A stretch of 36,350 bases of DNA from NCBI RefSeq assembly GCF_000181495.1, contig NZ_ABCF01000029.1, positions 1 through 36,350 on the forward strand, given 5' to 3'. A program made the position numbers and the translations under genes. Source of the stretch: Bacillus sp. SG-1. Its GTDB lineage: Bacteria; Bacillota; Bacilli; Bacillales; Bacillaceae_B. Below the pieces are notes generated by a model. That model did no database searches, was not told where the DNA came from, and saw nothing but the letters and a program-made list of their open reading frames with translations. Each line of letters opens with the position of its first letter. Position 1 is the stretch's first letter. Positions 15,817 to 22,867 of the stretch are shown piece by piece.

Positions 15817-17128
15817 ATGAAGGAATCCTAATTTCAAAAGTAGTCCGTTCCTCATTTGATTCCAGTGATATCCGCCCGTTATACTTCTCGACAATTTGTT
15901 TGACAATATACAAGCCCTGTCCTCTGACCCTATTGTTAGAATGATTCTTTGTTTTAGTTGAAAATCCAGGGGTGAAGATTTTTTCTTTTACTTCCGGCGG
16001 GATGACAGGCCCTGAGTTGGAAACTGTGAATCGGTATCCTGCGCTATTTTCCTCACACCATACTTCAATTTTTCGTGTTTCCTTAGGCAGTTCGCTCGCA
16101 GCATCAATCGCATTATCGACCAGGTTCGACAGCAGCTTGATTAAGTCGGTCGGGAGCACTTTTTCAAACGATGAGTCTGAGTGGTGAAAATGAATATCGA
16201 TATTCTGGCTTTGAGCGGCAAGTGTTTTGGTTTGAAACAGAACCGATAGCGCCGGATTATTGGACCGAATCGGGATTTGATAGAGTAGCTGTGCTTCTTC
16301 CCGCATTGAGTTGGAATAATCCAATGCATCTTGATGTTTACCGAGTTTCAAAAGCCCATTCAAAACTTGGATATGATTGGCGAAATCATGGCGCACAGAC
16401 CGTACAGACGTTATCAATGACTGTATTTCGGTATGATAGGTTTCTTCTGTATCTCCGATTTGTTTTTTCAGCTCATGGTTATACCATTTCTGGATAAGTA
16501 CAAAAGTCGTCAGCAGCGCAATGACTAAAAGACCGCTCAGAATGAATCCGGGAATACTGTTTTTGATAACCGTGTCCCCAATCCGGTCCAGCCTGGATGT
16601 GGAAATATCAATACTAAGGAACCCGATTGTCTCTCCCTGATTGTTTATGATGGGGGTGCCTGCTGAAATATATTCACCGTAATGAGGGTCATCAATTTTA
16701 CCGGTAAAATAGGACTCTCCATTAAAAGCTCTCTGTATTTGATTCAGCGGTACCATGCAGTCCATCCCGATTTCATAGTAAGGGTTATTATCACGGGGAA
16801 ACCCCGCTATCATCACCTTTGGAGGGGACTTAGGATCTTCGAAGGCTAAGGTATATACATATAAGGCTGCTGTATTTTGTTTTGCTGAATAAAGCTTTTC
16901 GCGTATTTTCCAGTAGTCCTCGTTTCTTTCTGGGTTCTCGAGGAAGCGTTCATATGCTGCCACGTCCATGGATTCGGCAATGGATATGGCAATTTCAAGT
17001 GCGTTATTCGCAACAGAGATTTCAGCAGCTTTTTTGGCTGTGAAATAAGAAAGTAATATATTAATAGAAGTCAGACACAGGAGAAGTGTAACTGAGAGAA
17101 TAATAATAAGTTTGATTTTACCGTTCAT
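15815..17128 (-). CDS. Orphan sensor histidine kinase (Spo0B/AgrC-like His box, extracellular sensor)
   Basis: A 437-residue membrane kinase. Membrane helices at about 5-30 and 192-213 bracket a 160-residue extracellular sensor domain that reads like a Cache/PAS fold (GEYISAGTPIINNQGETIGFLSIDIS). A short coiled linker leads to the phosphoacceptor region SVRHDFANHIQVLNGLL with His247, the RHD-x-x-NH type seen in DcuS/CitA, AgrC and Spo0B relatives. The HATPase domain has LVDNAIDAASE and RGQGLYIVKQIV. There is no cytoplasmic PAS domain, unlike DcuS. No response regulator gene is adjacent. GGGAG precedes the ATG at a long 13-base spacing. The extracellular signal is unknown. Confidence 0.87.
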   Translation of the reverse strand: MNGKIKLIIILSVTLLLCLTSINILLSYFTAKKAAEISVANNALEIAISIAESMDVAAYERFLENPERNEDYWKIREKLYSAKQNTAALYVYTLAFEDPKSPPKVMIAGFPRDNNPYYEIGMDCMVPLNQIQRAFNGESYFTGKIDDPHYGEYISAGTPIINNQGETIGFLSIDISTSRLDRIGDTVIKNSIPGFILSGLLVIALLTTFVLIQKWYNHELKKQIGDTEETYHTEIQSLITSVRSVRHDFANHIQVLNGLLKLGKHQDALDYSNSMREEAQLLYQIPIRSNNPALSVLFQTKTLAAQSQNIDIHFHHSDSSFEKVLPTDLIKLLSNLVDNAIDAASELPKETRKIEVWCEENSAGYRFTVSNSGPVIPPEVKEKIFTPGFSTKTKNHSNNRVRGQGLYIVKQIVEKYNGRISLESNEERTTFEIRIPS

Positions 17129-17277
17129 TTAAGTTGTTACAGCTCCCTTTTCAAGACATTAAAAAAGTCCTATCTACAAAATTCTACATAAATTTACAAG
17201 AGCTTACAATAGGGAGTTGTATCGTTGTATTATTTGGCAAATTCAGTGAATGGAGGTCGTTCATGAAAAATGAAAAG

Positions 17278-17316
17278 ACGGTTCACCTGTTCAGATAATC
17301 CGAAACAGGTGAACCG
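17278..17316. terminator. Terminator of the coat-like gene
   Basis: A 13-bp perfect stem CGGTTCACCTGTT/AACAGGTGAACCG (17279-17291 with 17304-17316). On the minus strand it is followed by CGTCTTTTCATTTTTC. The stem sequence resembles the one at 17716-17753. Confidence 0.7.
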
Positions 17317-17323
17317 CCGTTTG

Positions 17324-17602
17324 TTAATAGCCTTGGGGATAGTAAGGAGTTTGGTAGGGGCTTTGATAGGGATAAGGATATGGGTATGGAGCAGGGACTG
17401 GTACTGGATAGGGACTCGGCGAAGCGGCAGCCCCTAATGCCAATCCAGTCAGGGCGCCTGCTCCAAATCCAGGTTTATACCCCCATGCCGGATAATAACC
17501 TCCACCACCATGATGCCAGGTGGCATGCCCGCCGCCATGTCCCCAGCTTGCGTGCCCTCCTCCGCCATGTATAGGCCGGTAATGGTGAAATGATGAATTC
17601 AT
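17324..17602 (-). CDS. Gly/His/Tyr/Pro-rich probable spore coat protein, sigma-K controlled
   Basis: A 92-residue low-complexity protein. The N-terminal half is rich in Gly, His and Trp (HGGGGHASWGHGGGHATWHH). A short small-residue stretch ALTGLALGAAAS follows, then a Pro/Tyr repeat tail (YPVPVPAPYPYPYPYQ). The composition is like spore coat or crust proteins, with His for metal binding and Tyr for cross-linking. The upstream region carries an exact sigma-K promoter, which supports synthesis in the mother cell late in sporulation. AAGGAGGAG precedes the ATG at good spacing. I cannot match it to a named Cot protein. Confidence 0.78.
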   Translation of the reverse strand: MNSSFHHYRPIHGGGGHASWGHGGGHATWHHGGGGYYPAWGYKPGFGAGALTGLALGAAASPSPYPVPVPAPYPYPYPYQSPYQTPYYPQGY

Positions 17603-17634
17603 CTTTAAATCTCCTCCTTGTATAGCAGTTTCAA

Positions 17635-17662
17635 TATCCTATGCGAAGCTTTGGGTGAATGT
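17635..17662 (-). promoter_or_regulatory. Consensus sigma-K promoter
   Basis: On the minus strand ACA (17662-17660), exactly 16 bases, then CATAGGATA (17643-17635), matching ACA-N16-CATANNNTA at every fixed position. The predicted start of transcription is about 25 bases before the ATG at 17602. Confidence 0.75.
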
Positions 17663-17710
17663 CTATAAAAAAGGCGCTGGGTTTTGACGGGGGAGAAACC
17701 ATCGCTTCCA

Positions 17711-17753
17711 TGAAAAAACGGTTCACCTTCCTCAATCAGGAAGATGAACCGCT
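17711..17753 (-). terminator. Terminator of thiT
   Basis: On the minus strand CGGTTCATCTTCCT pairs with AGGAAGGTGAACCG (one wobble) and runs into TTTTTTC, three bases after the thiT stop codon. Confidence 0.88.
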
Positions 17754-17756
17754 TGT

Positions 17757-18353
17757 CTAGGATGCTTTTCGATCTACATCTAGCGCTGTATAGTCCGTTT
17801 TCAACAGGCGTGGCAGACTGCCGGCTAATAAAATCAGGACAATGGAGCAGAAGATGATCGCTCCAATCACTGTCGTTCCATTCGCGATTAACGAGTACAT
17901 CACAGCGGATTGTCCTTCAGGCGCGTCTTGACCCCAGAAGATGAATCCGGCAACGAAATGCCAGAAGTACCGGGCGATGCTTCCGATGATGATACCGCTG
18001 AGCACCCACAAAAGCAGCCTTTTCCGGTCCCTGTTTTTCAAGCTTTGTTGGATAGGGCGATACAGCAGGCCAGCAAACCCGACAAAAGTAAAAGCGACAA
18101 AGTACTCAATGAAAAATTGGAGCGGAGTCAGGAACCAGACATCCCCGAGGAGTACTTGTAAAAGCCCCCAAAGGAATCCGGACACCAAACCGACTCTCAA
18201 TCCCCATCTGAACGCGACGATAAAGATCGGCACCATTGCAAATGAAATCGAGATGGCAGGTGACAGCTTGATGGAAGGAAGCAGGTCCAGTATGACGGCT
18301 AATGCGGCAAAAATGGATGCCTCAACCATCGGAATTAATTTCATTTTTGACAT
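17757..18353 (-). CDS. thiT: Thiamine transporter ThiT (ECF S component)
   Basis: A 198-residue substrate-binding membrane subunit that captures thiamine outside the cell and works with the shared EcfA/EcfA'/EcfT energising module, encoded elsewhere. It has six hydrophobic segments. Family features include EASIFAALAVILDLLPSIKL, LTPLQFFIEYFVAFTFVG, GSIARYFWHFVAGFIFWG and YSLIANGTT, which contain the conserved acidic, aromatic, His and Asn residues that line the thiamine site. The TPP riboswitch upstream independently confirms the substrate. The start codon follows a GAGGGGGA ribosome site separated by seven T, part of the riboswitch expression platform. Confidence 0.95.
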   Translation of the reverse strand: MSKMKLIPMVEASIFAALAVILDLLPSIKLSPAISISFAMVPIFIVAFRWGLRVGLVSGFLWGLLQVLLGDVWFLTPLQFFIEYFVAFTFVGFAGLLYRPIQQSLKNRDRKRLLLWVLSGIIIGSIARYFWHFVAGFIFWGQDAPEGQSAVMYSLIANGTTVIGAIIFCSIVLILLAGSLPRLLKTDYTALDVDRKAS

Positions 18354-18401
18354 AAAAAAATCCCCCTCTGATCAAGTTGTAATACGACAACCAAAAGGGA
18401 G
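18354..18401 (-). promoter_or_regulatory. Expression platform of the TPP riboswitch overlapping the thiT ribosome site
   Basis: On the minus strand CTCCCTTT (18401-18394) can pair, with wobbles, with AGAGGGGG (18369-18362), enclosing a small GTTGT/ACAAC hairpin, and is followed by seven T that abut the ATG. The same GGGGG is the ribosome site. One hairpin could therefore act both as an intrinsic terminator and as a ribosome-site sequestor. Confidence 0.55.
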
Positions 18402-18437
18402 TAAATGAAGTCAGACAGACCCATCCCGTCTGTCCGT

Positions 18438-18521
18438 CCACATCCCTGCGCTAGCATTAACTAACAGGTTCAAAGGGTCAGAACAATCTAGTTCAATCTC
18501 AGCAAAAAGCTCCCCTTGTGG
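18438..18521 (-). ncRNA. TPP riboswitch aptamer
   Basis: On the minus strand the THI-box elements appear in order: P1 CCACA, AGGGGAGC, GCTGAGATTG, GACCCTTTGAACCTG, TTAGTTAATGCTAGCGCAGG, GATGTGG closing P1. All consensus blocks of the thiamine-pyrophosphate aptamer are present. It controls thiT, which begins about 85 bases downstream. A further hairpin GACAGAC/GTCTGTC (18414-18434) lies between aptamer and platform. Confidence 0.95.
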
Positions 18522-18720
18522 TTAACGTACTATGTAGTTTCACTTTCCAGTATATAGTGGGAGGGATGAAAGGTAAAGAACTTTACATTGAAGTGGAAAA
18601 TGGGTGCGGAGATTGAGTTGGCGGATTCAACCTTCTATAGTTAAACCTCCATTAGTCCTTCAGGGTTGGTTTCAAATGGTGCGGGATAGGTAATGAAAAT
18701 AAAAAAGGAGTGAAGCCACA

Positions 18721-18972
18721 TTGCGAAAAGTCGAAGCATATTTTCAAAGTGAAGCCGAAGCAGAAAGTGCGAAAAATAAGTTGAAATCCATCAGTGTTGA
18801 AGACGGCCTGCTGGAGAATGTGCCGGGAGGAAGGAACATAAGTGAGATTGCCGGTGACCTTTTCAGCGGGGAGAAGCATGACGGTTCGCATAAGCTTAGT
18901 TTCCAAGTTTCTGAAGAGAATCATCATAGAGCACACTCCATCGTGAAAGAACATAACGGCAGGCTGGCTTGA
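18721..18972 (+). CDS. Small soluble protein, paralogue 1
   Basis: An 83-residue protein starting with TTG behind AAAAAAGGAG. It pairs with the next gene: MRKVEAYFQSEAEAESAK against MQRVQAYFRNENEAEDAK at the start, LLENVPGGRN/MVERVPESNR in the middle, and a shared C-terminal pattern of F-Q-V-x-E-E followed by A-x-x-I-(V/R)-E-(H/N)-N-G. The fold looks like a ferredoxin-like beta-alpha-beta (one unit with amphipathic helices), similar to small general-stress proteins, but I cannot name a family. GTTGGT-N12-GGGATA (18665-18688) is a weak sigma-B-like promoter. Confidence 0.7.
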   Translation: MRKVEAYFQSEAEAESAKNKLKSISVEDGLLENVPGGRNISEIAGDLFSGEKHDGSHKLSFQVSEENHHRAHSIVKEHNGRLA

Positions 18973-19071
18973 GAGCCTTATTAGGAATGCCCAGGCTGAA
19001 AACCGTTTCAACTGCCGTTAAAAAAGGTAAATGGATAGAAAGCGTTCAGTATGAAAGGAGAGAACACGATA

Positions 19072-19341
19072 ATGCAAAGAGTACAAGCTTATTTTAGAAA
19101 TGAAAATGAAGCGGAAGATGCCAAAGCAAGCCTGCAAACATTGAATGCAAGAGATGTGATGGTCGAAAGGGTCCCGGAAAGCAACAGGAATCTGTGGGAT
19201 TTGATCAGAGATACATTCAGCGGAAGCAATTCATTCGATGAAGATCACCACAACCCTCATGTAGTTGAGTTCCAGGTAGAAGAAGAGGGATATTCCAAGG
19301 CTAAGGAGATCATCAGAGAGAATAACGGACATATTCAATAA
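19072..19341 (+). CDS. Small soluble protein, paralogue 2
   Basis: An 89-residue protein, tandem duplicate of the preceding gene, with the same YFRNENEAEDAK start and FQVEEEGYSKAKEIIRENNGHI end. The middle differs (LWDLIRDTFSGSNSF in place of ISEIAGDLFSGEK), but the shared D-x-F-S-G motif is clear. The ATG at 19072 is preferred over the in-frame ATG at 19051, whose codons contain the GGAG used as ribosome site. GTTTCA-N15-GGTAAA (19005-19031) may be a sigma-B-like promoter, so the two genes may be separately transcribed stress genes. Function unknown. Confidence 0.75.
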   Translation: MQRVQAYFRNENEAEDAKASLQTLNARDVMVERVPESNRNLWDLIRDTFSGSNSFDEDHHNPHVVEFQVEEEGYSKAKEIIRENNGHIQ

Positions 19342-19400
19342 TAGTCAAAAACACGCTCCCCTTGGATCATAAGCAGTTCAGTGTTGGAGTGTAAAACTAG

Positions 19401-19432
19401 AAAAAGCAGTTCAGCAACGAACTGCTTTTTAC
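19401..19432. terminator. Strong bidirectional terminator
   Basis: A 12-bp perfect stem AAAAAGCAGTTC/GAACTGCTTTTT (19401-19412 with 19419-19430) with loop AGCAAC, about 60 bases after paralogue 2. Confidence 0.88.
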
Positions 19433-19489
19433 TATGGATTCGCAATAAATTCAATAATGGAGAAAGTCACCAAGGGAAGAGGAAGGATA

Positions 19490-19685
19490 CTTAAAATAAG
19501 AGAAAATTTTTCCGTTAAACCGGAGAATTTAGCTGGGGAGAGATAAATAAGGGAAAGATTTTCCGCTAAGTATGCTCAGTAAGCCTATTTTCATGTTCTT
19601 TTAGTTAATAGCAGAAAATTTTTCCCCTATCTGACCTATTTTCCTCGAAATTTCTTCAATAAGGGAAATTTCTTCCCTTATTTAT
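19490..19685. repeat. AT-rich GAAAATTTTTCC-type repeat cluster
   Basis: Four related palindromic blocks about 50-60 bases apart: ATAAGAGAAAATTTTTCCGTTA, near 19495; AATAAGGGAAAGATTTTCCG, near 19547; AATAGCAGAAAATTTTTCCC, near 19606; and AATAAGGGAA-ATTTC-TTCCCTTATT at 19658-19682 (perfect 10-bp arms). The gap holds no gene. The last hairpin could end the DUF2512 transcript. Confidence 0.6.
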
Positions 19686-19706
19686 CATGGTGCGGGAACT
19701 TTTCAT

Positions 19707-20105
19707 TTAATGGTGAATCGGGTCAGTGTGATAAGAACGACCGTCATTGAAGATTTCGTTATCAAGATACTTATGAAAGAACCATTCGCCTGCTGCCAGT
19801 ACGATAGCTGAAATGAGGGAGGCAAGGATCACATTATGTTCAGGAAACATGGAAGTGCCCATAAACCATAACAGAACAAAAGCAAGCCCTGCATCTGAAA
19901 GGGTAGCGACGGTGTTCCGTTTTTGTTGATCACCTTTCAGGCGTTTGAACACCATTAAATCCCCTAAAATATAAGCTCCTAAGGTCAGTACAATACTGAC
20001 GGTAAGCATATCCGCAACTTCCACGCCGAAAATCCCAGTAAGAATAACGCCTAACACAACGGCAAGCATGACAAACTTAATCGCTAATGCTTTTAAGTGT
20101 TCCAA
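19707..20105 (-). CDS. DUF2512 membrane protein (YndM-like)
   Basis: A four-helix membrane protein of the YndM/DUF2512 family, found in Bacillaceae, function unknown. Marks: ALAIKFVMLAVVLGVILTGIFGV, LGAYILGDLMVFKR, ATLSDAGLAFVLLWFMG and AAGEWFFHKYLDN. An ATG two codons upstream (20111) touches the AAAGGAGGA site directly, too close for initiation, so the TTG at 20105, seven bases from AGGAGG, is the more likely start (132 residues). The C-terminus is His-rich (YHTDPIHH). A sigma-B-like GATTTC-N14-GGGTAT lies upstream (minus strand 20163-20138). Confidence 0.82.
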   Translation of the reverse strand: MEHLKALAIKFVMLAVVLGVILTGIFGVEVADMLTVSIVLTLGAYILGDLMVFKRLKGDQQKRNTVATLSDAGLAFVLLWFMGTSMFPEHNVILASLISAIVLAAGEWFFHKYLDNEIFNDGRSYHTDPIHH

Positions 20106-20137
20106 GTTCATTCCTCCTTTATTGGGTTTGGTAACCT

Positions 20138-20163
20138 ATACCCGCGAGAAATAAAGGGAAATC
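20138..20163 (-). promoter_or_regulatory. Possible sigma-B-type promoter of the DUF2512 gene
   Basis: On the minus strand GATTTC, 14 bases, then an exact GGGTAT. The -35 matches GTTTAA only partly. Confidence 0.45.
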
Positions 20164-20217
20164 CATATCTGTTTGTTATTTTGTTTCCAAATAATTGAAG
20201 TTTAACTCGTTAACGCG

Positions 20218-20256
20218 TCACCGCACTAAGAGGGACTGTCCCTCTTAGTGCGGTGA
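20218..20256. repeat. Dispersed palindrome, copy 4
   Basis: Perfect 19-bp arms TCACCGCACTAAGAGGGAC and complement around T20237. It lies 100 bases before selO. Confidence 0.88.
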
Positions 20257-20356
20257 AGCATTAAAGTCCCCAAAGTATAATAAAATCAGCATGAGCAGAA
20301 AATAACGGCAACTGTGTTAAGATGAAACCAAAGTCAAAATGGTAAAGGAAGATCGT

Positions 20357-21826
20357 ATGACAAACTCACATAAACAAGATCAGGCAGGATGGAATCTGGA
20401 TAACAGCTATGCCAAGCTGCCGGATGATTTTTATACAAGCCAGAAGCCAACTCCTGTTGAGTCACCGGAATTGGTCGCATTTAATAGCGCGGTGGCGGAA
20501 GAGTTGGGACTGGATGCTGAAGTTTTAAGAAGCCAGCCGGCTGTGTTTGCGGGGAATGAACTGCCCCATGGTTCCGAGCCCTTGGCACAGGCCTATGCCG
20601 GGCATCAATTTGGTCACTTTAACATGTTGGGGGACGGTCGGGCAGTCCTCCTTGGGGAGCAGATCACTCCTGAAGGGAAGCGGTTTGATATCCAATTGAA
20701 GGGAGCAGGACGTACACCTTATTCGCGGGGTGGAGACGGCCGTGCCGCATTGGGACCGATGCTGCGTGAATATATCATCAGTGAAGCGATGCATGCACTC
20801 GGGATTCCGACCACACGCAGTCTTGCTGTTGTGACAACGGGGACAGATATAGTGCGCGAAGAGATGCTGCCAGGGGCAATTTTGACAAGGGTTGCCGCGA
20901 GTCATATCCGGGTCGGCACATTTCAGTTTGCAGCTAATTTTAGCGATGAAGAGGAATTGAAAGCATTGGCGGACTATACGGTAGACCGTCATTATCCTGA
21001 ACTCAAGGGTGATGAAAATCCTTATCTGGCACTGTTGAAAAAGGTAATGGAGCGCCAGGCGGAATTAGTCACTAGATGGCAGATGGTTGGATTCATCCAT
21101 GGAGTCATGAATACGGATAATGTTACAATCAGTGGTGAAACGATTGATTATGGACCATGCGCATTCATGAATACATTTGACCCGGCAACGGTGTTCAGTT
21201 CGATAGACAGGGAAGGCAGATATAAATATGGAAACCAGCCGCCAATCACAGGTTGGAATCTTGCCCGTTTTGCAGAATCCCTGCTGCCGCTTCTTCATGA
21301 AGACCAGGAAGAGGGTTTGAAATTGGCGCAGGAGGCAATATCCGAGTTTCCAAAATTGATTCATTCAAAATGGCTGTCGGGTATGAGAAAGAAACTGGGT
21401 CTTTTCAATGAAGAGAAGCAGGATAAGGAGCTCATTGATATTTTGCTGGGCAAGATGCATGAGCATAAGGCCGACTATACGAATACGTTTGCTGCCTTAA
21501 CGTTCGATAAACCGGAAGAGACTGTGCTACATGATAAGCCGGAATTCGACCGTTGGTATGCCATTTGGAAAGAAAGACTGGGAAGGCAGGAGGAGTCATT
21601 TGAAGAAGCGCAAGAGCTGATGAGAAAAAACAATCCTGCCATCATCCCGCGGAATCACCGGGTGGAAGAAGCATTGGAAGCCGCTGTTGAAAACGGTGAC
21701 CTCAGCGTGATGGAAAGGCTGCTTGAAGCCTTGTCCGATCCTTATGCTCACTCACCGGAACAGGCAGAGTATGCAAAACTGCCGCCGGAATCGCACGGAC
21801 CTTATCAAACATTTTGTGGAACGTAA
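20357..21826 (+). CDS. selO: Protein adenylyltransferase SelO (YdiU family)
   Basis: A 489-residue pseudokinase-fold enzyme that transfers AMP from ATP to Ser, Thr or Tyr hydroxyls of target proteins and is linked to oxidative-stress responses. Conserved blocks: [44 protein letters not shown] (nucleotide-binding), [35 protein letters not shown] (metal-binding Asn/Asp) and the C-terminal FCGT, whose Cys487 occupies the place of the selenocysteine or redox Cys of the family. The ATG at 20357 is preferred over one 18 bases upstream because AAAGGAAG precedes it. Length is normal. Confidence 0.95.
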   Translation: MTNSHKQDQAGWNLDNSYAKLPDDFYTSQKPTPVESPELVAFNSAVAEELGLDAEVLRSQPAVFAGNELPHGSEPLAQAYAGHQFGHFNMLGDGRAVLLGEQITPEGKRFDIQLKGAGRTPYSRGGDGRAALGPMLREYIISEAMHALGIPTTRSLAVVTTGTDIVREEMLPGAILTRVAASHIRVGTFQFAANFSDEEELKALADYTVDRHYPELKGDENPYLALLKKVMERQAELVTRWQMVGFIHGVMNTDNVTISGETIDYGPCAFMNTFDPATVFSSIDREGRYKYGNQPPITGWNLARFAESLLPLLHEDQEEGLKLAQEAISEFPKLIHSKWLSGMRKKLGLFNEEKQDKELIDILLGKMHEHKADYTNTFAALTFDKPEETVLHDKPEFDRWYAIWKERLGRQEESFEEAQELMRKNNPAIIPRNHRVEEALEAAVENGDLSVMERLLEALSDPYAHSPEQAEYAKLPPESHGPYQTFCGT

Positions 21827-21859
21827 TATCCTGATTAAGTCCTGCCTCACAGATGATTT

Positions 21860-22084
21860 TACCTATTGACAAGGAATTGATTCTTGTGGTAATTTTTAGA
21901 GTGATTAAATAACCGAGAGATTTTTCTTATGACTGTTTATGATAAAAGGGCGTTTTAGCATGCTGTCAATGTTGAATTGACTGGATGAAAAGATACTCTT
22001 TTGAACTTGAATCAGTCAATGATTACGAATAAATCGGTATATTCCCCACCGCTTTTAGCAGTCAGGGGAGTATACCGTTTTTTG
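21860..22084 (+). other. Gap after selO: possible short transcript ending in a strong terminator
   Basis: No gene of normal size is visible. TTGACA near 21866 followed 17-18 bases later by a TAATTT-like -10 could start a transcript of about 190 bases that would end at the hairpin at 22035-22084. Within it, an ATG at about 21983 could encode 14 residues (MKRYSFELESVNDYE), but it lacks a ribosome site. Alternatively the terminator simply closes the selO transcript. Confidence 0.35.
22035..22084 (+). terminator. Strong intrinsic terminator
   Basis: CGGTATATTCCCC (22035-22047) pairs with GGGGAGTATACCG (22065-22077) with one wobble or mismatch, then six T. Confidence 0.85.
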
Positions 22085-22348
22085 TTTTCGTATAGATTTT
22101 TGTTTCGGAAAATTTTAAGAGACGGATTTTCTCCGAACAGGGAAAGCAGCTCTTTTCTAGAATTTATAACCGAATTCTTTTTGAAAAGGATATTTTCATA
22201 TAGATTGTTGCTTCCGGAAAAATCCCTGGTTACAAGGTTTCTTCTCTCCGAACAGGGAAAGGAAAGCGGCTCGTTTCTTCCTTGCTTACTAAGATATTTA
22301 GTGTGAATGATGTCAATTAAATAACAACAAAGTTTAAGAAAAGAGCCT
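22083..22348 (+). repeat. Dispersed ~170-bp intergenic element, copy B with a partial tandem copy
   Basis: 22190-22348 aligns with the reverse complement of 3517-3710, sharing TATAGATTGTTGCTT, CGGAAAAATCCCT, GAACAGGGA, TTCTTCCTTGCTTAC, and the last 22 bases ending GTTTAAGAAAAGAGCC. An earlier, shorter copy (22083-22160) repeats the first half: GTTTTCGTATAGATT, TTTCGGAAAA, TCCGAACAGGGAAAGCAGCT. The element ends about 45 bases before the MpsC-like gene and may provide part of its leader. Confidence 0.75.
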
Positions 22349-22391
22349 TTGAAAAAGATAAAGAAAAGAGCTTTATTAAGGGGGAGTTTAA

Positions 22392-22769
22392 ATGAAAAAT
22401 ACCAAGGGGGCAATCGAGTCGGAGATCAGCAAGGCCATCACTCAATGGGAAAAAGATTACCTTGGGCGGGGATCAGTGTCTGTAAAATCCGATATTCTCA
22501 GGAATATGATCATCGTCAGTTTGAATGGTGTGTTGACACCTGCAGAATATATTGTCTGTGAAACCCGGGAAGGGATGCTGACCATTAAACAGAACCGCTC
22601 TGAGCTTGTTGAATCCGGAGTAGAAGGGCTGAAGGAGATCATCTTAAACCTTACGGGCGAAGAAGTGAAAAGTTTTTACACCGACATCAGTTCACGGACT
22701 GGCGAACGGATTATGGTTTTTAAATTGGTAAACGATTTAGAGAAGAAAATAAATAAGGGAGATCTTTGA
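22392..22769 (+). CDS. DUF2294 / MpsC-family protein (YbcI-like)
   Basis: A 125-residue soluble protein of the DUF2294 family, also called MpsC after the staphylococcal MpsABC system; MpsAB is a dissolved-inorganic-carbon transporter, and B. subtilis YbcI of the same family lies in the equivalent ybc locus. Marks: ISKAITQWEKDYLGRGSVSVKSDILRNMIIVSLNGVLTPAEY, LTGEEVKSFYTDISSRTGERIMVFKL. The molecular role of the family is unknown. AAGGGGGAG precedes the ATG. A hairpin terminator follows, then sbtA in the same direction. Its neighbours here are a bicarbonate transporter and a carbonic-anhydrase relative, not MpsAB. Confidence 0.85.
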   Translation: MKNTKGAIESEISKAITQWEKDYLGRGSVSVKSDILRNMIIVSLNGVLTPAEYIVCETREGMLTIKQNRSELVESGVEGLKEIILNLTGEEVKSFYTDISSRTGERIMVFKLVNDLEKKINKGDL

Positions 22770-22791
22770 AAGGAGTAAGCCAGTCAAAGAT

Positions 22792-22850
22792 AAACCGGCG
22801 ATAACAGAATCAGCGGAAGACCGCTGTATTCTGCTGTTGCCGGTTTTTTT
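22792..22850 (+). terminator. Long hairpin terminator between the MpsC-like gene and sbtA
   Basis: AAACCGGCGATAACAGAAT plus CAGCGG pairs, with small bulges, with CCGCTG and ATTCTGCTGTTGCCGGTTT, followed by seven T. It ends 18 bases before the sbtA ATG, so it may act as an internal attenuator within a three-gene unit rather than as a boundary. Confidence 0.85.
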
Positions 22851-22867
22851 AATATAGGGGGATTTCT

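Noticed and set aside
17263..17298. Eleven-codon frame MKNEKTVHLFR with a GGAGG site
   Set aside because: It overlaps the terminator of the coat-like gene, has no downstream gene to control, and could arise by chance; kept only as a note.
21983..22030. 14-residue peptide MKRYSFELESVNDYE
   Set aside because: No ribosome site and no conservation information; it may be chance.
22001..22413. Open frames on both strands over the repeat element
   Set aside because: They coincide with the dispersed element, which carries indels between copies that ignore frame, and lack ribosome sites.
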